Positions 25,245-34,951 are shown, counted from the first letter of the stretch. The stretch: 47,607 nt of DNA from Shewanella sp. MBTL60-007 (GCF_019654915.1 NZ_BPET01000046.1:1-47607), one strand, 5' to 3'. Notes: a model not told the origin generated them from the sequence alone. A program made the numbers and translations.

Positions 25245-27968
25245 ATGCAGTTTAACTCAAGATTGGCCAAAGCCGTGCGCTTTGCGTTAGCTACAGGCGC
25301 CGCATCTGCAGCGCTTAGCTCGCCAGTTGTTCTTGCAGCAGATGAAGAGAATGTTGAACGTATCCAAGTAACGGGTTCGCGTATACAACGCAGTGATATG
25401 GAAACTGCTACACCTGTTACCGTATTAAGTGCAGACGAAATGGCGAAACAGGGTTTCACTAACGTTCAAGATGCATTAGAAAGTCTAACCTCAACCACTG
25501 GTGCAATGACAACTCAGTCTGTACATGGTTTTACACCTGCAGCCTCTTCAATTAGCCTTCGCGGCGCTGGCGCAAACCGTACTCTTACCCTAATTAATGG
25601 TAAACGCCTAAACCAGTATCCAAAGCCAGCAGGCGGTACAGATAACTTCGTTGATACTGCAAACCTTCCTATGGAAGCTGTACAGCGTATTGAAATTCTA
25701 CAATCTGGTGGTTCGGCAATTTACGGTGCCGATGCTGTGGGTGGTGTTATTAACATCATCTTGAAAAAAGATTTTGAAGGCGTGGCAATTAAATATCGTC
25801 ATGGCGATACAACAAACGGCGGTGGTGCCAATGACCGCATAGCCCTATCTCTCGGAGCATCATCTGACAGAGGTAATGTATCGACCTTTATCGAATTCCA
25901 AGACAATGAATCTCTAAAAGCGACTGACAGAGAAAACTTTGGTCTTCACACCGACAATGTACCTCATAGCGACTTCTCAGGGTACAGCTCTTACGGTGCG
26001 AGAATTGCGGGTGTCACAGTCGATGGCGTAACACCTACTGGCCAACGCGTACTAACCGCTGAAGAATGTGAAGCAGGTGGCTTCCTATGGACAGGCAGTA
26101 CTTGTGGCTTTGATCGCTCTGCTTGGCGTGACCTTCAACCTGAAAGCTCACGCTTTATCAGCTCGACTAATTTCAACTATGAGCTTAATGATGACACCAG
26201 TTTTGTAGGTCGTTTAGATTACTCAGAAGCAAAATCTGTCACTAACATCGAGCCGTCGGCATTCGATGACTATGACATTACTGTTGATGGCGACCAGCTA
26301 ACCGTAAGTTACGGTAAAGAAGGCGATGACAACTATATGAGCAAGGTGTTTGCTGATAAGTCAACAGCGCTCAATGGTGACTTTGCCAACGCTGAAGACG
26401 GCTCATACTACTATGCTCGCCGTTTACACGAGCTAGGCAATCGTACGACTGAAACTAAAACCCGCAACTATTTCTTCACCGCAGGCCTTGAAGGTTTAAT
26501 TGCCGACGAGTACAACTGGGACGCATCGGTTAACTACGGCCGTACTAGCGTCGATGTGTTTGGCGGCGGTAACGCAACGGTTGGCGGCATGTTTGACTAC
26601 ATCACCGCTGGCGAAAATGGTAACTCTCTACTCGAAAATATCTCGGCTGAAGATGCTGAAAAAACAGCGTACAGTTCATTTGAGCGAGCGCAGTCTACTC
26701 AGAAGAACGTACAGGCTAACATCACAGGCTCACTATTTGAGATGGATGCAGGCGATGCCATGTTCGCTTTTGGTGCTGAGTATACAATTCAAAGCTATGA
26801 GACAGATTCAGACTCAGAATCTAAAAATGGCAATATCTTAGGCAAAGGCGGTTCATCTGGTGCTGGTGAACGTAAAAACTGGGCAACTTATGCAGAAGTT
26901 AGCATTCCAGTACTTGATGACCTAACTATCGATGCGGCGCTTCGTTATGACCACTACGATAACTTTGGTGGCAATCTATCACCACAGATCGCGGTTGAAT
27001 ATCGCCCAGTGAGAGAATTACTCGTTCGTGGTTCTTGGAGTTCTGTATTCCGTGCACCAGACATGCACCGCGTATATGGCGACCCGACTAACGGCTTCAA
27101 CACCGTTATTGACTTTAAACAGTGTCAGGCTATGGGCGGAACACCAGGTACTAAGTACCCAGATAATAAAACCTTAGATGAGATCTGTAATGAATTACAT
27201 ATCGATACCACTACAGGTTCAAACAAAGACCTAGAAGCAGAAACAGGCTACACAGCCAACCTAGGTGCTGTATGGGGCGGTGATGCATTCGATGCTTCAT
27301 TCGATCTATGGGAGTGGAAACTTGACGACATGGTGAGCGATATCAGCGCTCAACAAGCGGCACGTGACTATGAACTCTATGAAGACATGATCACCCGTGA
27401 TGACGATGGCACCATTACCCACATTAACGCTGTTGCACAGAACCTCGCCTATCAAAAAGTCCGCGGTTTAGACTTAACAGCGGGCTACACATGGGATCTC
27501 AACAAATTTGGTGAGTTAAAGCTTAACTTTAGCGGTACTTATATTCTCAACTCTGAGTACCAGCTAACCGAGACCGATCCTGTTGAAGATGATATCGACA
27601 ACGGTGGCTTACCTCAGTACCGCGCGAACTTGATCATTGGTTACTTCATTGAGGACTTCGAAGCGACACTTGGCGCTTACCATACTGCGCGTATGCACGG
27701 TATTCAGTATAAGTCATTCAAAGAAGCTGCTATTGAAGCGGGTGAAGAGTTTATTGAAGAAGATCATGAAGTCGCATCACAGACTAAGTGGAACCTAACT
27801 GCAGGTTACACCATCTCTGACTCGATTAAAGTGAAAGCTGGTGTTATTAACCTCTTTGACGCGGGCCCGAACTTCGACCCAACTGCAACATCATGGCCTC
27901 ACTACCCACGCAGCGTGTATAACGCACGTGGACGTGAGTGGTTTGTTGAAGGTGAAGTTAAGTTCTAA
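25245..27968 (+). CDS. TonB-dependent outer-membrane receptor
   Basis: The 907-residue protein has a signal peptide (1-31, ending VVLAA) and a TonB-box region near 38-45 (ERIQVTGSR). The plug domain (about 50-165) contains ISLRGAGANRTLTLINGKR and the segment IEILQSGGSAIYGADAVGGVINIILKK. A large beta-barrel follows, ending in phenylalanine (EGEVKF). It imports a ligand across the outer membrane using TonB energy. The RIQRSD N-terminus is typical of the many peptide- or carbohydrate-type receptors of Shewanella relatives and not of siderophore receptors; the ligand is unknown. A terminator separates it from the convergent YfcC-type gene. Confidence 0.9.
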   Translation: MQFNSRLAKAVRFALATGAASAALSSPVVLAADEENVERIQVTGSRIQRSDMETATPVTVLSADEMAKQGFTNVQDALESLTSTTGAMTTQSVHGFTPAASSISLRGAGANRTLTLINGKRLNQYPKPAGGTDNFVDTANLPMEAVQRIEILQSGGSAIYGADAVGGVINIILKKDFEGVAIKYRHGDTTNGGGANDRIALSLGASSDRGNVSTFIEFQDNESLKATDRENFGLHTDNVPHSDFSGYSSYGARIAGVTVDGVTPTGQRVLTAEECEAGGFLWTGSTCGFDRSAWRDLQPESSRFISSTNFNYELNDDTSFVGRLDYSEAKSVTNIEPSAFDDYDITVDGDQLTVSYGKEGDDNYMSKVFADKSTALNGDFANAEDGSYYYARRLHELGNRTTETKTRNYFFTAGLEGLIADEYNWDASVNYGRTSVDVFGGGNATVGGMFDYITAGENGNSLLENISAEDAEKTAYSSFERAQSTQKNVQANITGSLFEMDAGDAMFAFGAEYTIQSYETDSDSESKNGNILGKGGSSGAGERKNWATYAEVSIPVLDDLTIDAALRYDHYDNFGGNLSPQIAVEYRPVRELLVRGSWSSVFRAPDMHRVYGDPTNGFNTVIDFKQCQAMGGTPGTKYPDNKTLDEICNELHIDTTTGSNKDLEAETGYTANLGAVWGGDAFDASFDLWEWKLDDMVSDISAQQAARDYELYEDMITRDDDGTITHINAVAQNLAYQKVRGLDLTAGYTWDLNKFGELKLNFSGTYILNSEYQLTETDPVEDDIDNGGLPQYRANLIIGYFIEDFEATLGAYHTARMHGIQYKSFKEAAIEAGEEFIEEDHEVASQTKWNLTAGYTISDSIKVKAGVINLFDAGPNFDPTATSWPHYPRSVYNARGREWFVEGEVKF

Positions 27969-27985
27969 ACCTTTATTGAGTTAAT

Positions 27986-28016
27986 AAAAACGGCATCCTA
28001 GGATGCCGTTTTTTTT
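27986..28016. terminator. Terminator after TonB receptor gene
   Basis: The stem AACGGCATCC/GGATGCCGTT has a TA loop, an A-run before it and eight T residues after it. It lies between convergent genes. Confidence 0.88.
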
Positions 28017-28042
28017 GTGAGTAAAACGCATTAATTCAGTGA

Positions 28043-29587
28043 TTAACTAAAGCCCATATAGTGAGCACCAACCACGATTGCACTTGAAACTACAAACAGT
28101 ACCAGCATAAAACGCCAAATAAACTTTAACCACTGGCCCCAATCAACGCGGCACACGCCCAATGTCGCCATTAATGATGCTGATGTAGGTACTAATATAT
28201 TGGTAAAGCCATCTCCCAACTGAAAGGCTAACACTGCGACTTGACGAGTGACGCCGACAAGATCTGCAAGTGGTGCCATCAACGGCATGGTCAATGCGGC
28301 TTGACCTGAACCCGAGGTGACAAAGAAGTTAAATACGGACTGAAACAGGTACATAAACCAGGCAGACATTACACTAGGAAGCTGACCTATAAACTCCCCT
28401 GCCTTACTCAATATGGTATTGAGTACACTTGGCGTTGATGCATCACCACCACCTAGCAACAGCAAAATACCCGATGCACAGCCTACTAGCACAGCAGGCT
28501 CTAGCATTGTCGCTGCGCCCTGCTTAAAACTTACAGCAACGGTATTGATATTCATCTTATTAAGCTTAAAAACCACGCCAATAATGCCTACAACAATTCC
28601 CATAGTGAAGAACTGGCTTGCAATCTCAGGGATAAACCACGCTTTCGCTATCACTCCCCAAATGATCCATGCAACTGTTGCGAAGATAGTGAGTAATACC
28701 AAGATATCTCCGAGATTGAAGCGACTTTCGAGGTTGGATTCTTTTAGGTTGTCTCTAAAGTAGCTATCACTTTGATAACTAAAAGAGTGTGTTGGCAGCG
28801 CTTTCACTTTGGCCGCATAACGCATGGTGAAGATAAGACCCATCAGGGTAAAAGCAGACCACATTACAAAACGCATTCCAGAGCCCGATAACACAGGAAC
28901 TCCTGCAATACCTTGGGCAATAGCCACGCTAAAAGGGTTCATCCAAGAAGAAGCGAAACCAATTTGCGTTGCCACGTAGGTTACCATCACAGTAGTAATG
29001 CCATCATAGCCTAAGCGGATCATCAAAGGGCAGATGATAATGGCAAACGCAATCGCCTCCTCCCCCATACCAAAAACCGCGCCACCCAGAGAAAAAAGAA
29101 TGAAAATCACCGGGATAAACAACACTTCGTTACCGCGGGTGCGATCGATAAGCTTTAAAATTCCGTTATCTATGGTGCCCGTTGCCATCACAATCCCGAA
29201 GGCACCACCGATAACTAACATAAACATGATGACGCCAATGGCGCTGCCCCATTTAGAACCGGAAACCAAGCCTTCGAAGGCAAAGTTAAAGAAACCCGCC
29301 CCGCCGTGACCTTCAAATAATGCCACAGGCTTTAGGATCGGCTCGCCCTTCTCATCGACTTCATAGGTAAAGGAGTCAGGATCGATAACGCTACGACTCT
29401 TCTCTACACCATCAACGACGTAACTTACGTCTTCAGTTTGAAACGAGCCAATAGGCACAAAGTAAGTAAGAATTGCCGCAGCGATTGCGACGAAGAAGAT
29501 AATGACCAGAGTATCGGGCATTTGCCAGGTTACTTTCTTAGTAACCGCCTGATTATCTAATGTATTAGAACAGCTAACAGGGTCCAT
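28043..29587 (-). CDS. YfcC-type carrier (DcuC/ArgD-like superfamily)
   Basis: The 514-residue protein has about twelve membrane helices, with a soluble insert after the first helix (about 48-95). The segments GGAFGIVMATGTIDNGI, GAVFGMGEEAIAFAIIICPLM and GFASSWMNPFSVAIAQGIA match the C4-dicarboxylate anaerobic carrier / YfcC family. Members are proposed to move basic amino acids or dicarboxylates; the substrate here is unknown. It is convergent with the TonB receptor and in the same direction as panF, 79 bases downstream of it, so it may be cotranscribed with yhdT-panF. Confidence 0.85.
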   Translation of the reverse strand: MDPVSCSNTLDNQAVTKKVTWQMPDTLVIIFFVAIAAAILTYFVPIGSFQTEDVSYVVDGVEKSRSVIDPDSFTYEVDEKGEPILKPVALFEGHGGAGFFNFAFEGLVSGSKWGSAIGVIMFMLVIGGAFGIVMATGTIDNGILKLIDRTRGNEVLFIPVIFILFSLGGAVFGMGEEAIAFAIIICPLMIRLGYDGITTVMVTYVATQIGFASSWMNPFSVAIAQGIAGVPVLSGSGMRFVMWSAFTLMGLIFTMRYAAKVKALPTHSFSYQSDSYFRDNLKESNLESRFNLGDILVLLTIFATVAWIIWGVIAKAWFIPEIASQFFTMGIVVGIIGVVFKLNKMNINTVAVSFKQGAATMLEPAVLVGCASGILLLLGGGDASTPSVLNTILSKAGEFIGQLPSVMSAWFMYLFQSVFNFFVTSGSGQAALTMPLMAPLADLVGVTRQVAVLAFQLGDGFTNILVPTSASLMATLGVCRVDWGQWLKFIWRFMLVLFVVSSAIVVGAHYMGFS

Positions 29588-29666
29588 TTTGCCACCATTT
29601 TATTATTATATGGCGGCAAATATAAACCAATGGCTAACGATTAGCTAGCCAAGTTAACCATCTACA

Positions 29667-31109
29667 TTAACGACTCGCAACAGAGCGCTTAACATAGGCT
29701 TGACTAATAAAGTGACTTATTACCAGCATTAACAAGGAAAATAGTAATGCAGGCACAATGGGGTGAATGTTTAAAATCAAGGGCACCTGCCACTGCAACA
29801 TAAGGTAACTCACCATACCACTGCACATAGCGACTAAGGCTGTGTGGCCACTCACCGAAGGCCAAAACATCCCAGCGATAATCGGCCATAGGAATACAGC
29901 CTGCAAAGCGCCAAAGGCTGCAAGGTTGATCCAAACTATCATATCTGGTGGTTTTACAGCCCAAAAGCAGGCTAACGCTGTAATAACCAACATTACCACT
30001 TGAGTCATTCGTACTTGGGTTGTCGCACTCATTGTAGGCCTTGCTTTGACCACACCATCACGAACGATACTGACCGCCGATTGCAGCAACATAGAGTCCA
30101 CCGATGACATCACAGCCGCTATTGGCGCTGCAAGCAACACCCCTGCCCAAAATGGATTCATCAGCTGCCCAATTAAGGTAGGCATGATCTGATCCGGTAC
30201 CGTAAGGTTTGGAAATAGTGCGCGGCCAAGAAAGCCACATAGATGTGGGATCAACGTCATCAAGAAACAGATAATCGTTCCCCAAAGCATACCGCGCTTT
30301 AACGACAGCGGATCTTTAACTGCAAGCAGTCTCACAATGGTATGAGGTAAGCCCATGGTGCCAAAACAGATCAGAACCCAAAACGACAACATCATAGGCC
30401 AGCCTAAAAAGTCATCCACCCCATGAGGACTCAGTAGTTCAGGAGTTTTAGCCGTTTCTATCATCAACTTAGCACTTAAATCCGGCTGACTTAATAGGAC
30501 AATCAGCAAGATGATGACCCCGAGCAGCATCACAACTCCTTGAAGCGCATCGGTGAGCACTACCGCTCTAAATCCTCCGGTTAAAGTATAGGCTAAGACA
30601 GTTAACACAAATACGCCTAAACCTAACTCATAACTGATCCCCGTAACGCCAGATAACAGCCTTGCTCCACCGATAAATTGCACAGAGATCATAGCGATAA
30701 AGCCAACGACCAAACTCAACATGGCAAGCGTGCTCAACCAACTATTGTTATAACGTTCGTCAAGCCATTCAATAATCGTGCTGTACTGCTTCTTTTGTGC
30801 GAGAAATTTAGGCCCTAAAACCCCTAAAGTAAGAATAACCACTGGAACCTGAATCACGGCAAGCCATACCCAGCCGAGTCCAAATTTATAAGCGGCGCCG
30901 GGGCCACCAATAAATGAGCCCGCACTTGTGTACGTTGCGACCAGAGTCAATGCTAACAGTGGGCCACTAAGAAAGGCACCACCAATAAAGAAGCGTTTAG
31001 CTTTATCATCACAAAACTGCTGAGACTGGTTAGCTTGGCGTGCACTCCAAACTCGGGTGATCACTAAGCTTAACGCTAGATAAATTAATACAGGTAATAG
31101 GCTAGTCAT
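29667..31109 (-). CDS. panF: Sodium/pantothenate symporter PanF
   Basis: The product has 480 residues (E. coli PanF 483). It is a sodium:solute symporter with about thirteen helices. The conserved segments TSAGSFIGGPGAAYKFGLGWVW, GGFRAVVLTDALQG and SSVDSMLLQ are present. It imports pantothenate for coenzyme A synthesis. The start at 31107-31109 overlaps the end of yhdT (ATG lies inside its last codons), so the two are translationally coupled. A start seven codons upstream is not needed. The yhdT-panF pair also occurs in E. coli, where prmA follows; here a YfcC-type gene follows instead. Confidence 0.92.
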   Translation of the reverse strand: MTSLLPVLIYLALSLVITRVWSARQANQSQQFCDDKAKRFFIGGAFLSGPLLALTLVATYTSAGSFIGGPGAAYKFGLGWVWLAVIQVPVVILTLGVLGPKFLAQKKQYSTIIEWLDERYNNSWLSTLAMLSLVVGFIAMISVQFIGGARLLSGVTGISYELGLGVFVLTVLAYTLTGGFRAVVLTDALQGVVMLLGVIILLIVLLSQPDLSAKLMIETAKTPELLSPHGVDDFLGWPMMLSFWVLICFGTMGLPHTIVRLLAVKDPLSLKRGMLWGTIICFLMTLIPHLCGFLGRALFPNLTVPDQIMPTLIGQLMNPFWAGVLLAAPIAAVMSSVDSMLLQSAVSIVRDGVVKARPTMSATTQVRMTQVVMLVITALACFWAVKPPDMIVWINLAAFGALQAVFLWPIIAGMFWPSVSGHTALVAMCSGMVSYLMLQWQVPLILNIHPIVPALLFSLLMLVISHFISQAYVKRSVASR

Positions 31110-31314
31110 GGTCTGCTTCCGCCGCCCCAATAACCTTGGTAAGTAAAAAGCTAAGACTCACAACTAATAAGAGCGGTGCTGCGACACAAGAAAACCAAAA
31201 CCAAAGTGGCAAGCCATACCAGTTCCCTAGTTCGCTTAACCATAATGGACCGGAGCACCAAAGAAGAAAGTAACTCGATGTGAGTATTAATGAGGTTTTA
31301 GTAAGCAAGCTCAT
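31102..31314 (-). CDS. yhdT: YhdT-like small membrane protein (DUF997)
   Basis: About 70 residues with two membrane helices (about 8-25 and 38-60) and an acidic tail (GAAEADHD). It matches the size, topology and position of YhdT, the DUF997 protein encoded just before panF in many gammaproteobacteria. Its role may be to assist the symporter, but that is not established. Translation could start at the ATG at 31314 or at an in-frame GTG at 31329; neither has a good ribosome binding site. The stop overlaps the panF start by eight bases. Confidence 0.78.
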   Translation of the reverse strand: MSLLTKTSLILTSSYFLLWCSGPLWLSELGNWYGLPLWFWFSCVAAPLLLVVSLSFLLTKVIGAAEADHD

Positions 31315-31329
31315 AAGTGTGAAGGCCAC

Positions 31330-31724
31330 AGCTAAGAAATTTTTAAGCGCGCAATTTTAATCAATAATAGCTCTGGATGCTAGACACAGCTTAAGAGACC
31401 AGGAACTGAGTTCAAAATAACGCAGAGATAATCACTTAAAGTCACAGTTAACCGCTAACGTGCTATACGCTCGACTTATTTCTCTTACGTAATTTAAAAC
31501 AGAGAAAGCATGTAACCATAGGATAAAAGGGGAAAAACTTAATATAAACTTAAATATATCTCGATATACCTAAAAAGGGTGAGGAGCCTCTAAATTCTAC
31601 TACAGCAACCCATAGCGCTACTTGTTACGTCTCTATACACACTCTAAAATCGAGTCTTGAACCATCAATTTTATTGATAGTTTCAGTTATCGTTATTTTC
31701 ATATAGGGAAGCCGCAGGTAACAG
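31330..31724. promoter_or_regulatory. Divergent intergenic region with a LysR-type dyad
   Basis: No coding frame is convincing. A perfect palindrome ATCAAT-TTT-ATTGAT at 31664-31678 (core T-N11-A) lies 47-61 bases before the LysR gene. That is a typical place for an autoregulatory operator of such regulators. The rest of the region is AT-rich without further structure I can support. Confidence 0.45.
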
Positions 31725-32630
31725 ATGAAGTATTCACTCAAGCAAATCACCGTTTTTGACGCCGTAGCAAGCCTAGAAAGTGTTAGCGCTGCAGCAAGAA
31801 AATTATCGATGACCCAATCGGCAGTCAGTATGTCACTCGCACAATTGGAAAATCTGCTAGGGCGTCCACTTTTTATCCGCCAAGGAAACCGGTTAACATT
31901 AAGCCATTGGGGAAACTGGTTACGCCCTAAAGCAAGACGCTTGCTGCAAGAGGCGCAACATATTGAATTTGGCCTTCACGAACAACACCTTATCAGCGGC
32001 CAGTTCAGGTTGTGCTCAAGCCAGACTGCTGCAGAACACTTGCTCCCTGAACTTATCAGTAAAATTGATACTGATTTTCCCGAGTTACGAATCGATCTGT
32101 CGGTAGAAAACACCGAAAATGTCATTGAAGGCTTACTCAACTATGAGTTTGATCTTGGAATTATTGAGGGGCGCAACGATGACTCCAGATTGCATAAAGA
32201 GCGATGGATTGACGATCATCTAGTCGTTATTTCATCTCCCAATCATCCCTATGCAAAATATGAAAGCGCCAGCTTATCTCAACTTGAGCAAGCAAAATGG
32301 GTTTTACGAGAACAAGGTGCTGGAACAAGAAGAATATTCGAAGGAGCAATTCACGGCATTATTGAAAAACTTAATGTCTGGAAAGAATACGAGCAGGTAT
32401 CGGTCTTAAAAGCTTTAGTTAAAAATGGACAGTATATTAGCAGTCTACCCTACCTAGATGTGGAGAAGGAGGTTGCTAATGGTGAGTTGGTGATCCTACC
32501 TACCCCTCAAATTAATATGCAACGCCACCTATCTTTCATCTGGCGCGCAGACTCAGGTGAAAACCCTTTACGGGACTGTATTATTACAGAAGCCAAGAGA
32601 CTAAGCCGTATTCGACAAATGAAAAGCTAA
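31725..32630 (+). CDS. LysR family transcriptional regulator
   Basis: The 301-residue protein has an N-terminal winged helix-turn-helix (about 1-60: LKQITVFDAVASLESVSAAARKL, then TQSAVSMSLAQLENLLGRPLF). A periplasmic-binding-like effector domain follows (about 88-295, beginning GQFRLCSSQTAAEHLLP). The effector region is most like YeiE-type members. It is divergent from yhdT-panF-yfcC, which may be its targets. The effector is unknown. AGGT lies upstream of the ATG. Confidence 0.88.
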   Translation: MKYSLKQITVFDAVASLESVSAAARKLSMTQSAVSMSLAQLENLLGRPLFIRQGNRLTLSHWGNWLRPKARRLLQEAQHIEFGLHEQHLISGQFRLCSSQTAAEHLLPELISKIDTDFPELRIDLSVENTENVIEGLLNYEFDLGIIEGRNDDSRLHKERWIDDHLVVISSPNHPYAKYESASLSQLEQAKWVLREQGAGTRRIFEGAIHGIIEKLNVWKEYEQVSVLKALVKNGQYISSLPYLDVEKEVANGELVILPTPQINMQRHLSFIWRADSGENPLRDCIITEAKRLSRIRQMKS

Positions 32631-32636
32631 AAAAAA

Positions 32637-32656
32637 ACGGGACGATATCGTCCCGT
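32637..32656 (-). terminator. Terminator after the focA-like gene
   Basis: A perfect 20-bp palindrome (ACGGGACGAT and its complement) is followed on the minus strand by seven T residues. It lies 22 bases past the stop of the focA-like gene. The LysR transcript on the other strand may also use it, but with a weak T-run. Confidence 0.8.
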
Positions 32657-32678
32657 TTGGTAGTGCTAAATGATAAAT

Positions 32679-34160
32679 TTAGACTCTGTAAACATCACAT
32701 ACTTTTTTAGCTATCGCTTCCCGGGTGATCACACCACATAGTAACCCGTTATCCAAAACAGGAAAGACGCTTGGCTTATCGGCTGACGCGTTGCGTAAAC
32801 GCTCTTCATAACTCTTAAAGGTATTACCCGTTAAGATCCCATACTCATTTACCGGGAATAGCTTATTACGATCAACAACCATTAACTCGATTAGCTCAGC
32901 GACCGAGTCTTGTGGCGATAGCGTCATGACTTCAGTTTGCATCAGATCACTAACCTTATATGACACTCCTCTAGCAAACTCCTCAGACCAAAGGCTGCGC
33001 AGTAGATCTTGCTGTGAGATAAAACCAAGCAAACGTTTACTTTCATCGAGAACTGGTGCACTTCGACACTCATTATCAGCAAGTAAGCTCAAGGCGGAAT
33101 ATACAGATAAATCTGAAGAAAGCGTCAATGGAGTTGGGTTCATAAGGTCTTTTACAGATAGTTTCTTAATTATTTTAGGCATTTTAGCAAGTACTCCAGA
33201 AGTTGGGATTTGATGTATTTGGGCAGATATTTCACGTTGTGGGGCGCTATGGACTGAGCAAGCATTGACGCTTTGAGCCGACTTTTCGATAAGCCAGTAA
33301 CCCAAGCCAACAAAAAGCCCACCGCCGACGATATTTCCTAAGGTCACGGGAATGAGGTTATTAAAAATAAAATTGCTAAGAGTCAGATCAGCGAATTTAT
33401 CGGGACTGATATTCAAGGCTTCAAACCAACTAGGATCGGCAAATTGGTGTATGGTGATCCCTAAAGGCACCATAAACAGGTTTGCAATGCTGTGCTCAAA
33501 GCCGCTACTGACAAACATCGCAACAGGCAGCATAAGTAAGATCGCCTTGGTAAGAGCGTCACGACTCGAAAAAGTCATCCACACTCCTAAGCAAACCAAC
33601 ATATTGCACAATATGCCTAGAACGAAGGCCTGCCCCCAACTGTGGTGCAACTTATGCTGTGCAATTTGTAGCGCATTTAGTCCCCACAGCCCGCCATCGA
33701 GTTCGTGCATTCGAGCTGACATAATCAAGCTCAACATGATGACGGCCCCAATTAAGTTACCTAGGTATACTCGGCCCCAACATTTAATGAGTTCCCCTGT
33801 CGTAACAAGCTTCTGAGCCCAGGCTACGCTACTAAGAACCGTACTGGTAAAGAGCTCCCCACCACAGATAACCACTAACATCAGGCCTAAACTAAATGCT
33901 AATCCTCCTGCAAGACGAACTAACCCCCAAGCGCCATCGCTTCCAGTTGTCACCGTGATATAAAAAACAAATGCCAGCGCAATAAAAGCACCTGCAAAGG
34001 CCGCTAAACCGAACGATTGCCATGCAGATTTAATCACCTTCGCCTTACCATATTGCTCGGCCTGTTGGTACAAACTCTGTAATTCCGGCTTGGGAGACGC
34101 AACACTTTGTTGTATCGGGTTAACTAACATCGGCCCTTTAGCCGCATGATTAGAAGACAT
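32679..34160 (-). CDS. focA: Formate channel FocA-like protein fused to two CBS domains
   Basis: The product has 493 residues; E. coli FocA has 285. Residues about 30-295 form a formate/nitrite transporter domain with six helices, the GGELFTSTVLS slit loop (100-110) and the pore histidine in GFEHSIANLFMVPLGI (His223). After a linker (296-330), two CBS repeats follow: VKDLMNPTPLTLSSDLSVY at 336-393 and VSDLMQTEVMTLSPQDSV at 403-490, the second with an insert near 445-462. CBS pairs bind adenine nucleotides, so channel gating by AMP/ATP is plausible. The gene is divergent from the DUF3360-pfl block. An FNR-like element lies about 120-135 bases upstream. Confidence 0.88.
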   Translation of the reverse strand: MSSNHAAKGPMLVNPIQQSVASPKPELQSLYQQAEQYGKAKVIKSAWQSFGLAAFAGAFIALAFVFYITVTTGSDGAWGLVRLAGGLAFSLGLMLVVICGGELFTSTVLSSVAWAQKLVTTGELIKCWGRVYLGNLIGAVIMLSLIMSARMHELDGGLWGLNALQIAQHKLHHSWGQAFVLGILCNMLVCLGVWMTFSSRDALTKAILLMLPVAMFVSSGFEHSIANLFMVPLGITIHQFADPSWFEALNISPDKFADLTLSNFIFNNLIPVTLGNIVGGGLFVGLGYWLIEKSAQSVNACSVHSAPQREISAQIHQIPTSGVLAKMPKIIKKLSVKDLMNPTPLTLSSDLSVYSALSLLADNECRSAPVLDESKRLLGFISQQDLLRSLWSEEFARGVSYKVSDLMQTEVMTLSPQDSVAELIELMVVDRNKLFPVNEYGILTGNTFKSYEERLRNASADKPSVFPVLDNGLLCGVITREAIAKKVCDVYRV

Positions 34161-34277
34161 TCATTCCACTCCAAATGGAAATGAAGAAATTTGTCATTTT
34201 CATTACTCTATTGCCCATTTTTATCTACTAAGTTGTTGTTTTGTAGCTACAACTATAGTGAGTAAAATAACGCAATA

Positions 34278-34311
34278 AAATTTGATAATAATCATAATCA
34301 GTATCAAATTT
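34278..34311. promoter_or_regulatory. FNR-like site within a 10-bp inverted repeat
   Basis: TTGATAATAATCAT (34282-34295) matches the FNR core TTGAT-N4-ATCAA at nine of ten positions. It sits inside perfect 10-bp arms AAATTTGATA (34278-34287) and TATCAAATTT (34302-34311). In the divergent region before the focA-like gene, it fits anaerobic control by EtrA/FNR; binding is inferred. Confidence 0.55.
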
Positions 34312-34320
34312 GCTGATACC

Positions 34321-34847
34321 ACACGGGAAGTTTGAAATATTCAGGAAATAAACTTGGAGTTGCTAATGCATTGTTATTGCTGGATTTAACATCAAGTAGG
34401 TACCCCCCATAAATGAACAACAAACTAAAAAGCGACAATAGAGGATAAGGGGACAACTAAAATCTTTAACATAACTAGGAGGGGTTGGCCTTAGGTATCA
34501 AGATTCCTGAAACTAAAAGACGGGTGAAAGCAAGACTGAAAAAACCGACTAGCGTCCGCACCATTTTAACTCAGCAAAGCCAAAACATGAGATCCGCAGC
34601 ACAAAATAAATAATTAACCACCCCACCCCGATCACACTACAATAAGATGTGCAACAAAGAGCAAACAACGACGTGTTATCGCGCCACGACTCACACATAT
34701 TATAAAATAGTGATCAGCGACCAACGCAATAAATATGCCGTACCCTTATTTGTTTAGCGATCCCTGTATAAGTTGTTAACTGGATCTCAAATAGCTTAAT
34801 CACCTCATTCAAGAATATTGATACTTAATGAAGACCGCACTGCTATG
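34321..34847. other. Gene-free part of the focA / DUF3360 divergent region
   Basis: I see no confident gene. One frame at 34485-34613 (TTG start, 42 basic residues) follows a GGAGGGG tract but with too short a spacing, so it is not called. No strong hairpin or promoter was found in this part. Confidence 0.4.
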
Positions 34848-34856
34848 TGTTAATAT
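34848..34856 (+). promoter_or_regulatory. Extended -10 promoter of the DUF3360 gene
   Basis: TG-T-TAATAT is an extended -10 element. The same TGTTAATAT occurs ten bases before the palindrome in the pflB leader. Transcription would start near 34863, giving a leader of about 220 bases. Confidence 0.5.
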
Positions 34857-34866
34857 TTCAGGGGTA

Positions 34867-34883
34867 AATTGGTCTTACCAATT
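34867..34883. promoter_or_regulatory. PdhR-type operator box 1
   Basis: AATTGGTCTTACCAATT is a perfect 7-3-7 inverted repeat. It matches the FadR/GntR-subfamily pattern TGGT-N3-ACCA, and specifically the known E. coli PdhR box ATTGGT-N3-ACCAAT. It covers about +5 to +21 of the predicted transcript, a position suited to repression. The identical 17-mer is found before pflB. Confidence 0.7.
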
Positions 34884-34951
34884 AGAAAATAAAATTGTAA
34901 AGGAAGACAACTGTATAGTAGACAAAACTAGGAATTCTGTTTTGTTATATC

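Noticed and set aside
34485..34613. 42-codon basic frame after a GGAGGGG tract
   Set aside because: The start would be TTG only two bases from the purine tract, the composition is not protein-like, and there is no neighbour logic.
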